Positions 17,045-25,450 are shown, counted from the first letter of the stretch. The stretch: 64,000 nucleotides of DNA from Marinifilum sp. D714 (GCF_030851345.1 NZ_JALPNU010000009.1:106593-170592), one strand, 5' to 3'. The notes: generated by a model from the letters alone, not told the origin. Program-made: numbers and translations.

Positions 17045-17064
17045 ATTGTCATTTAAACGACAAT
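17045..17064. promoter_or_regulatory. Inverted repeat upstream of the Ni-SOD gene, possible operator
   Basis: ATTGTC-N8-GACAAT dyad in the 200-bp gap before the Ni-SOD gene, 106 bp from its start codon. The TTGTC/GACAA arms and spacing are of the size bound by dimeric helix-turn-helix regulators, and a Crp/Fnr gene lies just downstream, but the dyad does not match the FNR TTGAT-N4-ATCAA or CRP consensus. Confidence 0.35.
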
Positions 17065-17169
17065 TTTTCATTTTACAACTGTGATATAATGCTAAATTGT
17101 ATTTGTAATGTTCATTAAATAGATTAATTTTAAATAAGAATTTAATATCATTAAATAATATTAGTTGTT

Positions 17170-17661
17170 ATGAGAAAATTAATTAGAACTACAGGTTTAG
17201 GGCTTGCATTTGCATTGTTTTTAATAATTGGTAATCAGAAAAATACTTTTGCACATTGCGAGGTGCCATGTGGTATTTATGCCGATTCGGTTCGCGTTGT
17301 ATTGATGAGTGAGCATATCTCCACCATTGAGAAGAGTATGAAAAAAATTGTAGAATTATCAGCTGAAGAGAATGTGAATTACAATCAATTGGTTCGCTGG
17401 GTAAACAACAAAGAAGAGCATGCTAAAAAACTGCAGGAGATTGCTACTCAATACTTCATGTTTCAGCGTGTAAAACTTACCGATGATGCTGAGAAAATGA
17501 AGAAGAATCAGAAACTATTGGCAAAACTTCATGAAATTTGTGTGTATGCAATGAAAGCCAAACAGACAACCGATTTAAATGTAATTAAGAAATTGAACAA
17601 TGCGGTTCATGACTTCTCGCATTTGTATTTCGGTCCAGGAAAACATCACCATCATCATTAG
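17170..17661 (+). CDS. sodN: Nickel superoxide dismutase with Sec-type signal peptide
   Basis: 163 residues. The signal peptide (MRKLIRTT + hydrophobic core + NTFA) is followed immediately by HCEVPCGIY, the Ni-hook HCxxPCGxY whose His1, Cys2 and Cys6 (here His29, Cys30, Cys34) bind Ni. Cleavage after Ala28 would expose His29 as residue 1, as the enzyme requires. The helical bundle that follows (VRVVLMSEHISTIEKSMKKI, HDFSHLYFGPGK) matches Ni-SOD length (about 117 residues plus tail). Disproportionates superoxide, probably in the periplasm. The natural C-terminus is five His residues. No SodX-type maturation protease gene is adjacent. Confidence 0.9.
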   Translation: MRKLIRTTGLGLAFALFLIIGNQKNTFAHCEVPCGIYADSVRVVLMSEHISTIEKSMKKIVELSAEENVNYNQLVRWVNNKEEHAKKLQEIATQYFMFQRVKLTDDAEKMKKNQKLLAKLHEICVYAMKAKQTTDLNVIKKLNNAVHDFSHLYFGPGKHHHHH

Positions 17662-17678
17662 GATCAAAAAATATTGCA

Positions 17679-17705
17679 GCCCTTTCATAAGGAATGAGAG
17701 GGCTG
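17679..17705 (+). terminator. Hairpin after Ni-SOD gene
   Basis: Stem AGCCCTTTCAT / ATGAGAGGGCT with one mismatch, 17 bp after the sodN stop, without a clear T-tract. It covers the first possible ATG (17694) of the next ORF, which favours the later start at 17733. Confidence 0.5.
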
Positions 17706-17732
17706 AATTCAATTACAAAATCAATTGATAAA

Positions 17733-18401
17733 ATGGGTAACTCAATTTGGTGTTTCGAGAATGTGAATCTGTTTCAAATTCTATGTCCACATAAATTAAA
17801 GCAATACCAAAAAGATCATTTTGAGGGATTTAAAAAAGGAGATGTGATATATTTTCCTGATGATTCTTCCAGATCCATTTTTATGGTGAGCAAAGGGAAA
17901 GTTAAAATTGTTTCCTATAGCGAAGATGGAGAAGAAATTGTGAAAGCAATATTGGGTAAAGGAGAGATTTTTGGAGAGAAAGCTTTATTGGGAGAAGAGA
18001 AAAGGGATGATTATGCGCTTGCTTGCACCGAACCAACCGAAATATGCCCAATGCAACTTCCCGATATGTATGAATTGATGCGCCAAAATGAGAATTTTGG
18101 TTTATCGATATACAAATTAATAGGTTTTCGGATAAAAAAGATGGAACGCAGGTTCGAAGCTCTTTTGCATAAAGATGTGAAGACTCGTTTGTGCGAATTT
18201 CTTAAAGAAATGGCGGATGAGAATGGGATTGAAAGTGGTTCAGAGGTTATTATAAATCATTTTCTGACACAAAAAGATTTTGCCGATTTAATCGGAACAA
18301 AAAGAGAGACGGTAACCAGGCTGTTTAATGAATTAAAACAGGATGGAATCATAAATTACACAAGAAAAGAAATTCGAATTCGGGGACTGGAAAAGTTATA
18401 A
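17733..18401 (+). CDS. Crp/Fnr-family transcription regulator
   Basis: 222 residues from the ATG at 17733 (MGNSIWCFENVNLF); an in-frame ATG at 17694 lies inside a hairpin. An N-terminal cyclic-nucleotide-binding-type beta roll (GDVIYFPDDSSRSIFMVSKGKVKIVSYSEDGEEIVKAILGKGEIFGEKALLGEE) is followed by a long dimer helix and a winged helix with recognition helix LTQKDFADLIGTKRETVTRLFNEL. No FNR-type N-terminal Cys cluster is present, so it is not an obvious Fe-S oxygen sensor. The Arg needed for cAMP binding is not recognisable. Its position after sodN suggests redox-linked control. Confidence 0.87.
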   Translation: MGNSIWCFENVNLFQILCPHKLKQYQKDHFEGFKKGDVIYFPDDSSRSIFMVSKGKVKIVSYSEDGEEIVKAILGKGEIFGEKALLGEEKRDDYALACTEPTEICPMQLPDMYELMRQNENFGLSIYKLIGFRIKKMERRFEALLHKDVKTRLCEFLKEMADENGIESGSEVIINHFLTQKDFADLIGTKRETVTRLFNELKQDGIINYTRKEIRIRGLEKL

Positions 18402-18507
18402 AAATTCCACTTTCTGACCTTTATGTGATGCAGCTTACATTTTTTGGATTGTGAGGAAAGTACTTTTGAATTAAAGTTTTAAAGTATTAATCCAAAAAAT
18501 GTTTGTT

Positions 18508-19788
18508 ATGAGAAATTTACTATTATTTGCAGCTGCAAGCTTATTCGTTTTATCTGCTTGCGACGATGACAACGATACATTTCTACCTCCTGTAGCTTCC
18601 GGAAACTTTACAGTTACCATAGAGAATATTCAAACCGGAAAGGCTTTCTTTAAATCTGGAACCACTGATGCAGCAGGTCCGGGAGGATCTTATTCCTATA
18701 AATTCAATGCTGGTAAAGGTGCATACTTATCATTTGCCACCATGTTTGTACAATCTAACGATTTATTTTATGGTTTTGGTGATACAGGTTTAGCACTTTA
18801 TGATGCAAATGGAGATGCTGTCACAGGAGATGTAACCAGTGAAGTAATGCTTTGGGATGCAGGTACAGAGGTGAATGAAGAACCAGGAGTTGGAGTTAAC
18901 CAAGCACCACGTCAGTCCGGACCAAATACAGGAACTACAGAAAATGGTACTGTGAAAGAAGTTGCTGATGGCTTTACTTATCCGGCAAATGATCAGGTGA
19001 TCAAAGTAGAGTTAAGTCATGATGGTGGTACAGAATTTACTGTAACAGTTACCAACGTATCTGATATGTATGCATTCCAAACTCCAATAGCACCAGGTGT
19101 ATGGGTTGTGCACAATTCAGGAATGCCAATTTTTGAGGAAAATATGGCTGCAGCCAATGGGTTGGAAGTCTTGGCCGAAGATGGAGGGAACTCCGATTTG
19201 GGAATGTATTTGGATGAAAACAGTGGATATGTTACTCCATTTGCACCAGGTGTTTTTGTGTTAAATCATGGAGGATACCCATTGTTTAAAGATGGTTCTC
19301 TAGATTTTGGAAATGGATTGGAAGCTCTTGCCGAAGATGGCAGTCCAGCGGATTTAAATGCTTCATTAGAAGGATTACAAGGTGTTAATGCACATGGAGT
19401 ATTTTCAATTCCTGTTGGAGGAAGTGGTGGAGCACCTATATTCATAGGAGAATCATATGAATTTACTTTTGAGGCAAGTGAACTGGATTACTTTAATCTT
19501 GCTACAATGTTGGTACAGTCTAATGATTTGTTTGTTGCTTTTGAAGATAAAGGAATTTACCTATTCAAGAATGGGATTCCTGTTACAGGTGATGTTACAA
19601 ATCAATTGATGTTATGGGATGCTGGTACCGAATTGAATGAGTATCCAGGAGCAGGAAATAATCAAGCGCCACGTCAGAGTGGACCAGATACAGGGGATGA
19701 AGAAGTGAAAGCAGTTATGGAAGTAAATGATGGATTTACATATCCAGCTATAACAGACTTAATAAGGGTTACAATTACTGCTAACTAG
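18508..19788 (+). CDS. Lipoprotein with two spondin-N-like domains
   Basis: 426 residues with lipoprotein signal MRNLLLFAAASLFVLSAC (Cys18); an ATG three codons earlier (18499) is possible. The mature part is an internal duplication: VQSNDLF, GDVT, MLWDAGTE and NQAPRQSGP recur in the N-terminal and C-terminal halves (about residues 70-140 and 330-400). Both are spondin-N-like beta sandwiches. Two copies of an APGV(W/F)V-PL/IF-GLE(V/A)LAEDG segment sit between them. Surface adhesion or matrix binding is the usual inference for spondin domains; the bacterial role is not established. A terminator follows. Confidence 0.85.
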   Translation: MRNLLLFAAASLFVLSACDDDNDTFLPPVASGNFTVTIENIQTGKAFFKSGTTDAAGPGGSYSYKFNAGKGAYLSFATMFVQSNDLFYGFGDTGLALYDANGDAVTGDVTSEVMLWDAGTEVNEEPGVGVNQAPRQSGPNTGTTENGTVKEVADGFTYPANDQVIKVELSHDGGTEFTVTVTNVSDMYAFQTPIAPGVWVVHNSGMPIFEENMAAANGLEVLAEDGGNSDLGMYLDENSGYVTPFAPGVFVLNHGGYPLFKDGSLDFGNGLEALAEDGSPADLNASLEGLQGVNAHGVFSIPVGGSGGAPIFIGESYEFTFEASELDYFNLATMLVQSNDLFVAFEDKGIYLFKNGIPVTGDVTNQLMLWDAGTELNEYPGAGNNQAPRQSGPDTGDEEVKAVMEVNDGFTYPAITDLIRVTITAN

Positions 19789-19801
19789 TTTGATTCCTTT
19801 C

Positions 19802-19829
19802 AGGAGCTCGATTTTCGGGCTCCTTTTTT
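19802..19829 (+). terminator. Rho-independent terminator of spondin lipoprotein gene
   Basis: Stem AGGAGCTCGA / TCGGGCTCCT (one G-U wobble) with a TTT loop and following T-run, 13 bp after the stop codon. Confidence 0.88.
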
Positions 19830-19839
19830 ATCAAAGTCT

Positions 19840-19900
19840 AAAAGGGTCAAACAGTCAAACAGTCAAACAGTCGAAGGGTCAAACGGTCGAAGGGTTAAAT
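19840..19900. repeat. Imperfect 8-bp tandem repeat (AGTCAAAC)n
   Basis: About seven imperfect copies of the 8-mer AGTCAAAC, drifting into GGTCGAAG and GGTTAAAT, between a terminator and the convergent ATP-grasp gene. A simple-sequence repeat without coding potential. Confidence 0.7.
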
Positions 19901-19916
19901 TGTTTAAAGGCACTGA

Positions 19917-21152
19917 TTATTTTCTCTCCAGTAACAAATAGGCTCCAAATACCTTACTCTGATTAAAACTCACCAAAGGCAAATATCCTTCAAACCATTT
20001 GCCATCCTTCCATTTCAATGGATGATTCATTACCATTTCTTTATGGAACTGATCAAATGTAGATTTTGGTTGAAAATGCACTTTGAATATTCCTTTGGTA
20101 TCAGGATGTAAATGCTCGTCAATTTTCAGGGCAAGAATACCCATATTGTATCTCAAATTGATTTCCAGACAGGGTTGAAGTTTCATTTCTCCATTTTGAT
20201 CTCTGTATAGCATACAATCAATACCCAAATAGCCACAATAATTCTTAGCAACATCACAAGAATTCAAAGCTTCTTTTATGCCTTCCGATAATTGTTGCAC
20301 CTTATCATCAGAAAGAAAATCTTTCACTTCTGCAGGCATTCCACCCAAAATATTACCATCGTATTGGCCATTGCTATTGGTTGCAAAAAAACCATTTCCG
20401 ATATAATCCAGCGCACCTTTGGCATCAATATAATATTGAAGAGAAAAATCGTATTTCTTATCCAATAAAGGCTCAACCATTACATAGCCCTGAATACCCA
20501 AAGTGCCATTAATCCATTGAATGATGGAATCATTAAGCTGAGGTTGACGAAGTACCTGCAGGCCTCTACCCGAAGAACTCCAGGGAGCTTTAATTACAAT
20601 CTGCTTCCACTTATTAATTAACTCTTCTACCTCAGAAACGGAAGTACATATTATAGCAATTTGCTCTTTTTCGATATAAGAGGGGTCGTCTGTGTGATCC
20701 AGAAAAAAGTTCAAAACTTCCAAGGCTTTTCTACGACTATATAAATCCTTGTGATTCGCCTGCCATTCAGCATTGGGGCGATTTTTAAATTCTTGCTGAC
20801 AAGAAGCTTTCAGGTGTTTGAAGACATGATGAATTCTTGGACTCCATCCCCAGGGTTCCAAACTCTCTTTGGCACTGTTTACAAACTCTTTATCCTGTAT
20901 CGATGATTCGAACAGTTTGAATTCTGGCAAAGAAATGCCAGCTTCTTGCATAAGCTTTATAAATTCCTGATCAGGCAACTGATTTACCAAAACCATATCT
21001 TTTTCATTGGCAAAATGCATGGGCAAAACATCCAAATCCTTCTCAAATCGCGAAAGTGTTTTATTGGGCATATAGCTTACTGTACCATTGGCAATGGCAA
21101 TTTCGCATGTAGGGTTGTAGATAAATATTTTAGGAAGTATTTCGCTGCTCAT
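19917..21152 (-). CDS. ATP-grasp-like protein of unknown substrate
   Basis: 411 residues from the ATG at 21152 (MSSEILPKIFIYNPTCEIAIANG); the 13 extra upstream residues are rejected as non-conserved. ATP-grasp signatures: IVIKAPWSSSGRGL (nucleotide-binding loop, about residues 190-205) and LQPCLEINLRYNMG (metal-ligating Glu-Asn end, about 330-345), with YVMVEPLLDKKYDFSLQYYI between. Such enzymes ligate a carboxylate to an amine or thiol. The N-terminal IFIYNPTCEIAIANG segment is distinctive of a Bacteroidota family that I cannot name. Convergent with the spondin gene; no operon. Confidence 0.7.
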   Translation of the reverse strand: MSSEILPKIFIYNPTCEIAIANGTVSYMPNKTLSRFEKDLDVLPMHFANEKDMVLVNQLPDQEFIKLMQEAGISLPEFKLFESSIQDKEFVNSAKESLEPWGWSPRIHHVFKHLKASCQQEFKNRPNAEWQANHKDLYSRRKALEVLNFFLDHTDDPSYIEKEQIAIICTSVSEVEELINKWKQIVIKAPWSSSGRGLQVLRQPQLNDSIIQWINGTLGIQGYVMVEPLLDKKYDFSLQYYIDAKGALDYIGNGFFATNSNGQYDGNILGGMPAEVKDFLSDDKVQQLSEGIKEALNSCDVAKNYCGYLGIDCMLYRDQNGEMKLQPCLEINLRYNMGILALKIDEHLHPDTKGIFKVHFQPKSTFDQFHKEMVMNHPLKWKDGKWFEGYLPLVSFNQSKVFGAYLLLERK

Positions 21153-21390
21153 GTTTAGATTCTTGGTTCTGATGAGGCAAAAGTAGCTCAAATCAACATA
21201 TATTTGTCATTGATTTGAAAATTTAAATGTCAATCAAAAGTAATATAAAGTGTTTTAAGTATTTAAAGTTGAAAGTGACTAAAGTTGAAAAACAGATAAG
21301 TAAATGAGCACTGTTTTTAATATTTTTTATTCCTGATTACAGTTATAAAAATCTAATTAAACCTAGGGATTAAAAGTTGTTGGTGATTTA

Positions 21391-21426
21391 ACTTTAAGTA
21401 CTTAAGGCACTTTAAGTATTATAGGC
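21391..21426. repeat. 18-bp tandem duplication before sfsA
   Basis: ACTTTAAGTACTTAAGGC (21391-21408) and ACTTTAAGTATTATAGGC (21409-21426) abut, with three mismatches, 48 bp before the sfsA start. Possibly a regulatory direct repeat, but equally a simple AT-rich duplication. Confidence 0.5.
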
Positions 21427-21473
21427 ACTAACTAATGCTTATCTCTTTGCTTCAAATTTCTAAATATTAATAT

Positions 21474-22184
21474 ATGATATTTCCTAAGCCTCTTGTACAT
21501 GGCAAATTCATTCGCCGATACAAAAGATTTTTAACAGATATGGAACTGGATCATGGTGAAGTTGTAGTTGCACACACCTCAAATTCCGGCAGTATGAAAT
21601 CTTGCCTGGAGGAAGGAGCAGAGGTATTCCTTACGCATGTTGATGATCCCAAACGCAAAACCAAGTATACTTGGGAGATGATCAAGATCAATGGCGATTG
21701 GGTAGGGATCAATACAGCGGTTCCCAATATATTGGTTTATGAAGCTGTGCTGAATCAGGAAATAGAAGCATTAAAGGGGTATACTACCGTAAAGCGGGAA
21801 GTAAAATTCGAGGATAGCCGCTTTGATGTATTTGCCAGCAATGAGGATGAAGATTGTTTTATAGAGGTGAAGAACGTGAGCTTAAAGGATGGAAAATATG
21901 CTCGTTTCCCCGATGCTGTAACCACTAGAGGCAAGAAACACCTGGAAACTTTAATGAGAGTAAAAGCGGAAGGCAAACGCGCCGTAATGGTGTATGTAAT
22001 TCAACGCAGCGATGTAGAAATCTTCACCCCGGCCTTCGATATCGATCCTGATTATGCCGCAACACTGAAAAAAGCCTACGAGAGTGGAGTAGAGGTGTAT
22101 CCCATTCGTGCTGCTGTAAGTCCTGAGAAAATTGAATTGGCAGATATTTTACCTTTTCAGTTATCAGTGAACAGTTATCAGTAA
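21474..22184 (+). CDS. sfsA: SfsA family DNA-binding/nuclease-like protein
   Basis: 236 residues covering the whole SfsA fold: OB-like N-terminus (HGKFIRRYKRFLTDMELDHGEVVVAHTSNSGSM), then the nuclease-like core FIEVKNVSLKDGKYARFPDAVTTRGKKHLETLM and AVMVYVIQRSDVEIFTPAFDIDP. E. coli SfsA was described as a sugar-fermentation stimulator that binds DNA; the core Glu-x-Lys resembles restriction-type nucleases, but activity is not proven. The last nine residues (FQLSVNSYQ) are encoded by a duplicated 14-bp repeat (22158-22185), so the native C-terminus appears extended by repeat DNA. Confidence 0.9.
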   Translation: MIFPKPLVHGKFIRRYKRFLTDMELDHGEVVVAHTSNSGSMKSCLEEGAEVFLTHVDDPKRKTKYTWEMIKINGDWVGINTAVPNILVYEAVLNQEIEALKGYTTVKREVKFEDSRFDVFASNEDEDCFIEVKNVSLKDGKYARFPDAVTTRGKKHLETLMRVKAEGKRAVMVYVIQRSDVEIFTPAFDIDPDYAATLKKAYESGVEVYPIRAAVSPEKIELADILPFQLSVNSYQ

Positions 22185-22185
22185 T
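22158..22185. repeat. 14-bp direct repeat running into the sfsA 3' end
   Basis: CAGTTATCAGTGAA and CAGTTATCAGTAAT in tandem. The repeat encodes the last codons and stop of sfsA. Related CAGTGAACAGT words occur at the 3' end of arfB near 35010-35025 on the opposite strand. Confidence 0.6.
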
Positions 22186-22281
22186 CAATAGCAAACTTGC
22201 AGCTACCAAAGTCTCCCTTTCAGGAGGGATTCAAGGAGTGTGTTAAATACTTTTTCTACATTTGCACAAAATCCAATAAAA

Positions 22282-22815
22282 ATGAACGAAAAGGCAAGAG
22301 AAGAATTGGCAAAGTATCGCCAGCTAAGAGATGAGGTTAGTGAGTTGAGTGGAAAACTGGCAAATCTGCATAAAGATCAAATGGCATGTAAGAAAGGTTG
22401 TTCGGAGTGTTGTATGAATTTTCAGGTTTTACCAGTAGAGTATTTTGCTATACTTGATGAGTTGAAGCAGAATCCTCCTGCTCAATACCGAGAACTTGAT
22501 GATGAGGCAGAGGAATGTAATTTCCTGATTGATGATTTGTGCCAGATCTACGCATCTCGTCCGTTTATTTGTCGAACTCATGGACTTCCGCTACTGTTTA
22601 TGAACCAGGAAGGCGATGCCTGGGAGTTATCGGCTTGTCCGCTAAACTTTACCGATTTTGATGACTTTCATGCAGAGAATACCTATCCTCAGGATACCTA
22701 CAACAGCAAAATCTTCATGATTAATAAAGAGTTTATCAAGCATTACGAGGCGGAACAATTTGGGGAGTTTGATTTGATTCCTGTTAATCGATTGGTAGCG
22801 GATTTGAAGAAATAA
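22282..22815 (+). CDS. YkgJ-family cysteine-cluster protein
   Basis: 177 residues from the ATG at 22282; the 14-residue upstream extension overlaps no motif and is rejected. The CxxCxxCC-type cluster CKKGCSECCMNF, then CQIYASRPFICRTHG and SACPLNF, are the YkgJ (UPF0153) metal-binding cysteines, thought to bind Zn or an Fe-S cluster. An N-terminal helix (EKAREELAKYRQLRDEVSEL) precedes it. Function of the family is unsettled. It follows sfsA by 97 bp on the same strand. Confidence 0.82.
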   Translation: MNEKAREELAKYRQLRDEVSELSGKLANLHKDQMACKKGCSECCMNFQVLPVEYFAILDELKQNPPAQYRELDDEAEECNFLIDDLCQIYASRPFICRTHGLPLLFMNQEGDAWELSACPLNFTDFDDFHAENTYPQDTYNSKIFMINKEFIKHYEAEQFGEFDLIPVNRLVADLKK

Positions 22816-22841
22816 AGATTCATATAGAAGCGTTTTACGAA

Positions 22842-22886
22842 AAGAACGCAAAGGCTACATCTTCAACAGATATCCTTTGCGTTCTT
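22842..22886 (+). terminator. Hairpin after YkgJ gene
   Basis: Perfect 13-bp inverted repeat AAGAACGCAAAGG (22842-22854) / CCTTTGCGTTCTT (22874-22886), 26 bp after the stop; the T-run is short. It could instead be a dispersed palindromic repeat. Confidence 0.5.
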
Positions 22887-23050
22887 TAGTTTTATTCTTT
22901 TTGTGCCCTTTGCGTGTAACCTTTCTGTTTTAGGAAAATAATGATGCCCTGTTTGCTGTTTTAATAGGCTAATTGCCCGTAATAGACAACCATCGCAAAA
23001 AATTGTATCCCTATCGTGAAAATCCGTATTCCTAATTTTAAGAAATGAAG

Positions 23051-23265
23051 TCTTGTAAATAATAACAGAATCTTGCAGGGAAAATAATAGTCTTGCAATA
23101 AAAATAAATGACTTGTAGAATAAAAGAAAGTCTTGCGGAAAATAACCAAGCCTTGCTGTGCAAGACATCGAAATACTATGCAAGGCTAAAATAAAAAACG
23201 CAAGATATTTAAATAAAGTGCAAGAAGGTAAATAATATCACAAGTCGGAAATTAATAATGCAAGA
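23051..23265. repeat. Dyad-symmetric phased heptamer array, exact 20-bp period
   Basis: Six TCTTGYA-like heptamers start at 23051, 23071, 23091, 23111, 23131 and 23151, exactly 20 bp apart. Six TGCAAGA-like heptamers in the opposite orientation start at 23159, 23179, 23199, 23219, 23239 and 23259, again exactly 20 bp apart. The whole is positionally symmetric about 23158. Spacers are AT-rich and not conserved. It fills the 518-bp gap between the convergent YkgJ gene and the 23334-24092 gene and contains no credible ORF. Not CRISPR: the units are too short and the spacers too short. Confidence 0.85.
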
Positions 23266-23333
23266 GAACATTTCTTACCTTTAGAAGTACTCAATTGGTA
23301 AATGGGAATAGCAATTTTCCCATAAGGAGAGGT

Positions 23334-24092
23334 TTATTCCTTTTGAGATGCTCTTTTTTGGATAAAATAGTTCACTTTATAGCCTTGAAGGCGTTCTTTG
23401 TTATTGGAGAACACATATTTGCCTGATAATCGAATTTCATCGAGCAATAATTTAAGGTAAGTGTACGATTTGTCTCTCAATACCTTTTGTTTGTGCTTCT
23501 TATCCTTACTGGATCTATAACCGTTGCGAACGTAGAAAAGAGTTTCAGATAAATGGAGTGCTTGCTCAAGCTTGTTAAAGTTGAAATGAATTTGTTCCAA
23601 AAGTTCCTTATTATTCTCGCCAATTTGAGCAAAAGTAGCTAGGTTTTGCACCAAACTGGCATAACCATGACTCAATTTAATCCGTTTTACTATTCCAGTT
23701 AGATTTTTATCATTTCTAAATGCAAAATTAAAATCGTGTAAGATTTCTTTATGTAGCGCATAGCCAGCTTCAGAGTCTTTTTGCCACTTGATTTTAGCAT
23801 CTGAAGTGCAGCTTTTGATATTCATCCATTCAGTCTGTAGCAAACGACAAGCCTCAATTCGCTCTTTTAAATCTTCAATATGTGTAATGTTTATTCCAAC
23901 CTTCGAGAGTTGATCCAAATCATCCATTGCCCATGCGGCAAGGTTTTCAGATTCTTGTAAATAGATGGCTATGGGAATTGTAGGTGTTATAATTTGCTTG
24001 TCTGGTATGGATTCAATCTTATCCAAAAGATCTTTTTGAATGTTGTTTGCTATTTCAGTCACTTCAAATAATATGTTTGGTTCAAGTGACAA
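23334..24092 (-). CDS. Helical protein of unknown function
   Basis: 252 residues that I cannot assign to a family. Predicted almost entirely helical and soluble; no signal peptide or membrane segment. Charged helices dominate the middle (IEDLKERIEACRLLQTEWMNI, NNKELLEQIHFNFNKLEQALHLSETLFYVRNGY) and the C-terminus is basic (KDKKHKQKVLRDKSYTYLKLL, IQKRASQKE), which would allow nucleic-acid contact. It ends next to the phased heptamer array. It is 47 bp from the MFS gene on the same strand and may be cotranscribed with it. Confidence 0.6.
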   Translation of the reverse strand: MSLEPNILFEVTEIANNIQKDLLDKIESIPDKQIITPTIPIAIYLQESENLAAWAMDDLDQLSKVGINITHIEDLKERIEACRLLQTEWMNIKSCTSDAKIKWQKDSEAGYALHKEILHDFNFAFRNDKNLTGIVKRIKLSHGYASLVQNLATFAQIGENNKELLEQIHFNFNKLEQALHLSETLFYVRNGYRSSKDKKHKQKVLRDKSYTYLKLLLDEIRLSGKYVFSNNKERLQGYKVNYFIQKRASQKE

Positions 24093-24139
24093 TAAATTTA
24101 ACGAAAATCATCAGATAATGAATATAATATCAATAAAAA

Positions 24140-25450
24140 TTAATTCAATTGAGGGTTCTTTGCTTTTCCTGATAAAAGGAGAAGAATCACCACAAGTGCC
24201 ACACCAATGTATCCCGCAAGGAAATAATTACCAGTAAGCGTATAAATTCTGCTAAAGAACAAAGGAGCAATTGCGCTGGCAAAAACAATAAGCGACATGG
24301 ATAATCCGCTAATGGCTCCCAAATGCTTGCGCCCGAAGAATCGAGGCCAGGTAAGCGATGCCAATACTGCAAATAATCCTCCCATAACACCATTACCCAA
24401 TATTAAAATGTAATATCCAACAGCATAATTAAGAATTGCTACTCCAAGTGCTGATAACAAACAGCCAAGTAAATACACCAATAACAGTTTTTGCAATCGT
24501 GTATAATCGCTAAGAATGTTGCCTATAAAGGCTGTAATGATTGAAACGATAGATGTTGGTATAAATACGCTCAGTGCTTTTTGCTCTGAATAACCACATG
24601 AATCGAATATAGAGATCACATTAAATGTAAAACCTGTAACAAAGAAAGCACTAAAGCATAAGGCAAGGGCAAAAATCCAAAATACCCATGTGCTGCGTGC
24701 TTCGGGTAAAGTATAGTCTCTTTTGGGAGTAAAAGAAGTATTGTTCTTCGATTTTGCTTCAAGTACTTTTCCATCGGGAATTAAACCACATTCTTCAGGA
24801 TTATCTCGGTAAACGATAAATGCAAAAACAACGAACAAAAGGGTTAATATTGCCAATATCTGGTAAGCTGTTCTCCAATCGAATTCACCAATTAACATGG
24901 CTATAAACAATGGAGCTACAGCAAATCCAAATGACTGTATGGCACTGGAAATGCTATTGGCCAATCCTCTGCGCTTGTCGAACCATTTCATGATAAGGTT
25001 GCGCGATGCAAGAGTTAATACACCTTGTCCCGAAAAGCGCAATAGAAAGAAGAAGATGGATACCATTGCGAATGAAACCACAGAATATTTAATGCTGAAG
25101 GCTTTTGATAATCCACTTGCTATACCTGTAGAAGCGGAAAACAGCATGAGCGTAATGGCAAGTGTTAATGCCGCGATAATGGCAGTAAATCTTGCTCCAA
25201 ATTTGTCATATATTTTACCCGCATAGGTCAATATGGTGGAACTGGCTACGGTTCCGATTAAATAAGCAGTGCTTAGCACATCTCTGCTCAATTGTAATTC
25301 GTCAATTAAATAATCGGTAAAGACAGAAACTCCAATGGTTTGTCCGGGAATACTGCAAAGTACACCAATAGTGCCCGCAGCCATACTTACCCAGCCATAG
25401 AAAAATGGAAATTTTGCAGGGGCAAAAGGAAAATTCGGATTTCTTTTCAT
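24140..25450 (-). CDS. Major facilitator superfamily transporter (OxlT/monocarboxylate-like)
   Basis: 436 residues, about 12 transmembrane helices. The N-terminus FFYGWVSMAAGTIGVLCSIPGQTIGVSVFTDYLIDELQLSR and the loop GKIYDKFGARF (MFS motif A position) are those of the oxalate/formate-antiporter and monocarboxylate-carrier branch. The second half contains RNLIMKWFDKRRGLANSIS, typical of that branch. Probably carries a small organic anion; the substrate cannot be told from the sequence. Confidence 0.83.
   Translation of the reverse strand: MKRNPNFPFAPAKFPFFYGWVSMAAGTIGVLCSIPGQTIGVSVFTDYLIDELQLSRDVLSTAYLIGTVASSTILTYAGKIYDKFGARFTAIIAALTLAITLMLFSASTGIASGLSKAFSIKYSVVSFAMVSIFFFLLRFSGQGVLTLASRNLIMKWFDKRRGLANSISSAIQSFGFAVAPLFIAMLIGEFDWRTAYQILAILTLLFVVFAFIVYRDNPEECGLIPDGKVLEAKSKNNTSFTPKRDYTLPEARSTWVFWIFALALCFSAFFVTGFTFNVISIFDSCGYSEQKALSVFIPTSIVSIITAFIGNILSDYTRLQKLLLVYLLGCLLSALGVAILNYAVGYYILILGNGVMGGLFAVLASLTWPRFFGRKHLGAISGLSMSLIVFASAIAPLFFSRIYTLTGNYFLAGYIGVALVVILLLLSGKAKNPQLN

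Noticed and set aside
17647..17661. Vector-derived His tag on the Ni-SOD gene
   Set aside because: The His codons are mixed CAT/CAC, the surrounding sequence continues as native intergenic DNA, and no vector sequence is seen.
23051..23265. CRISPR array
   Set aside because: Conserved units are only seven bases, occur in two orientations, and the intervening 13 bases are too short to be spacers; no cas gene is in the window.
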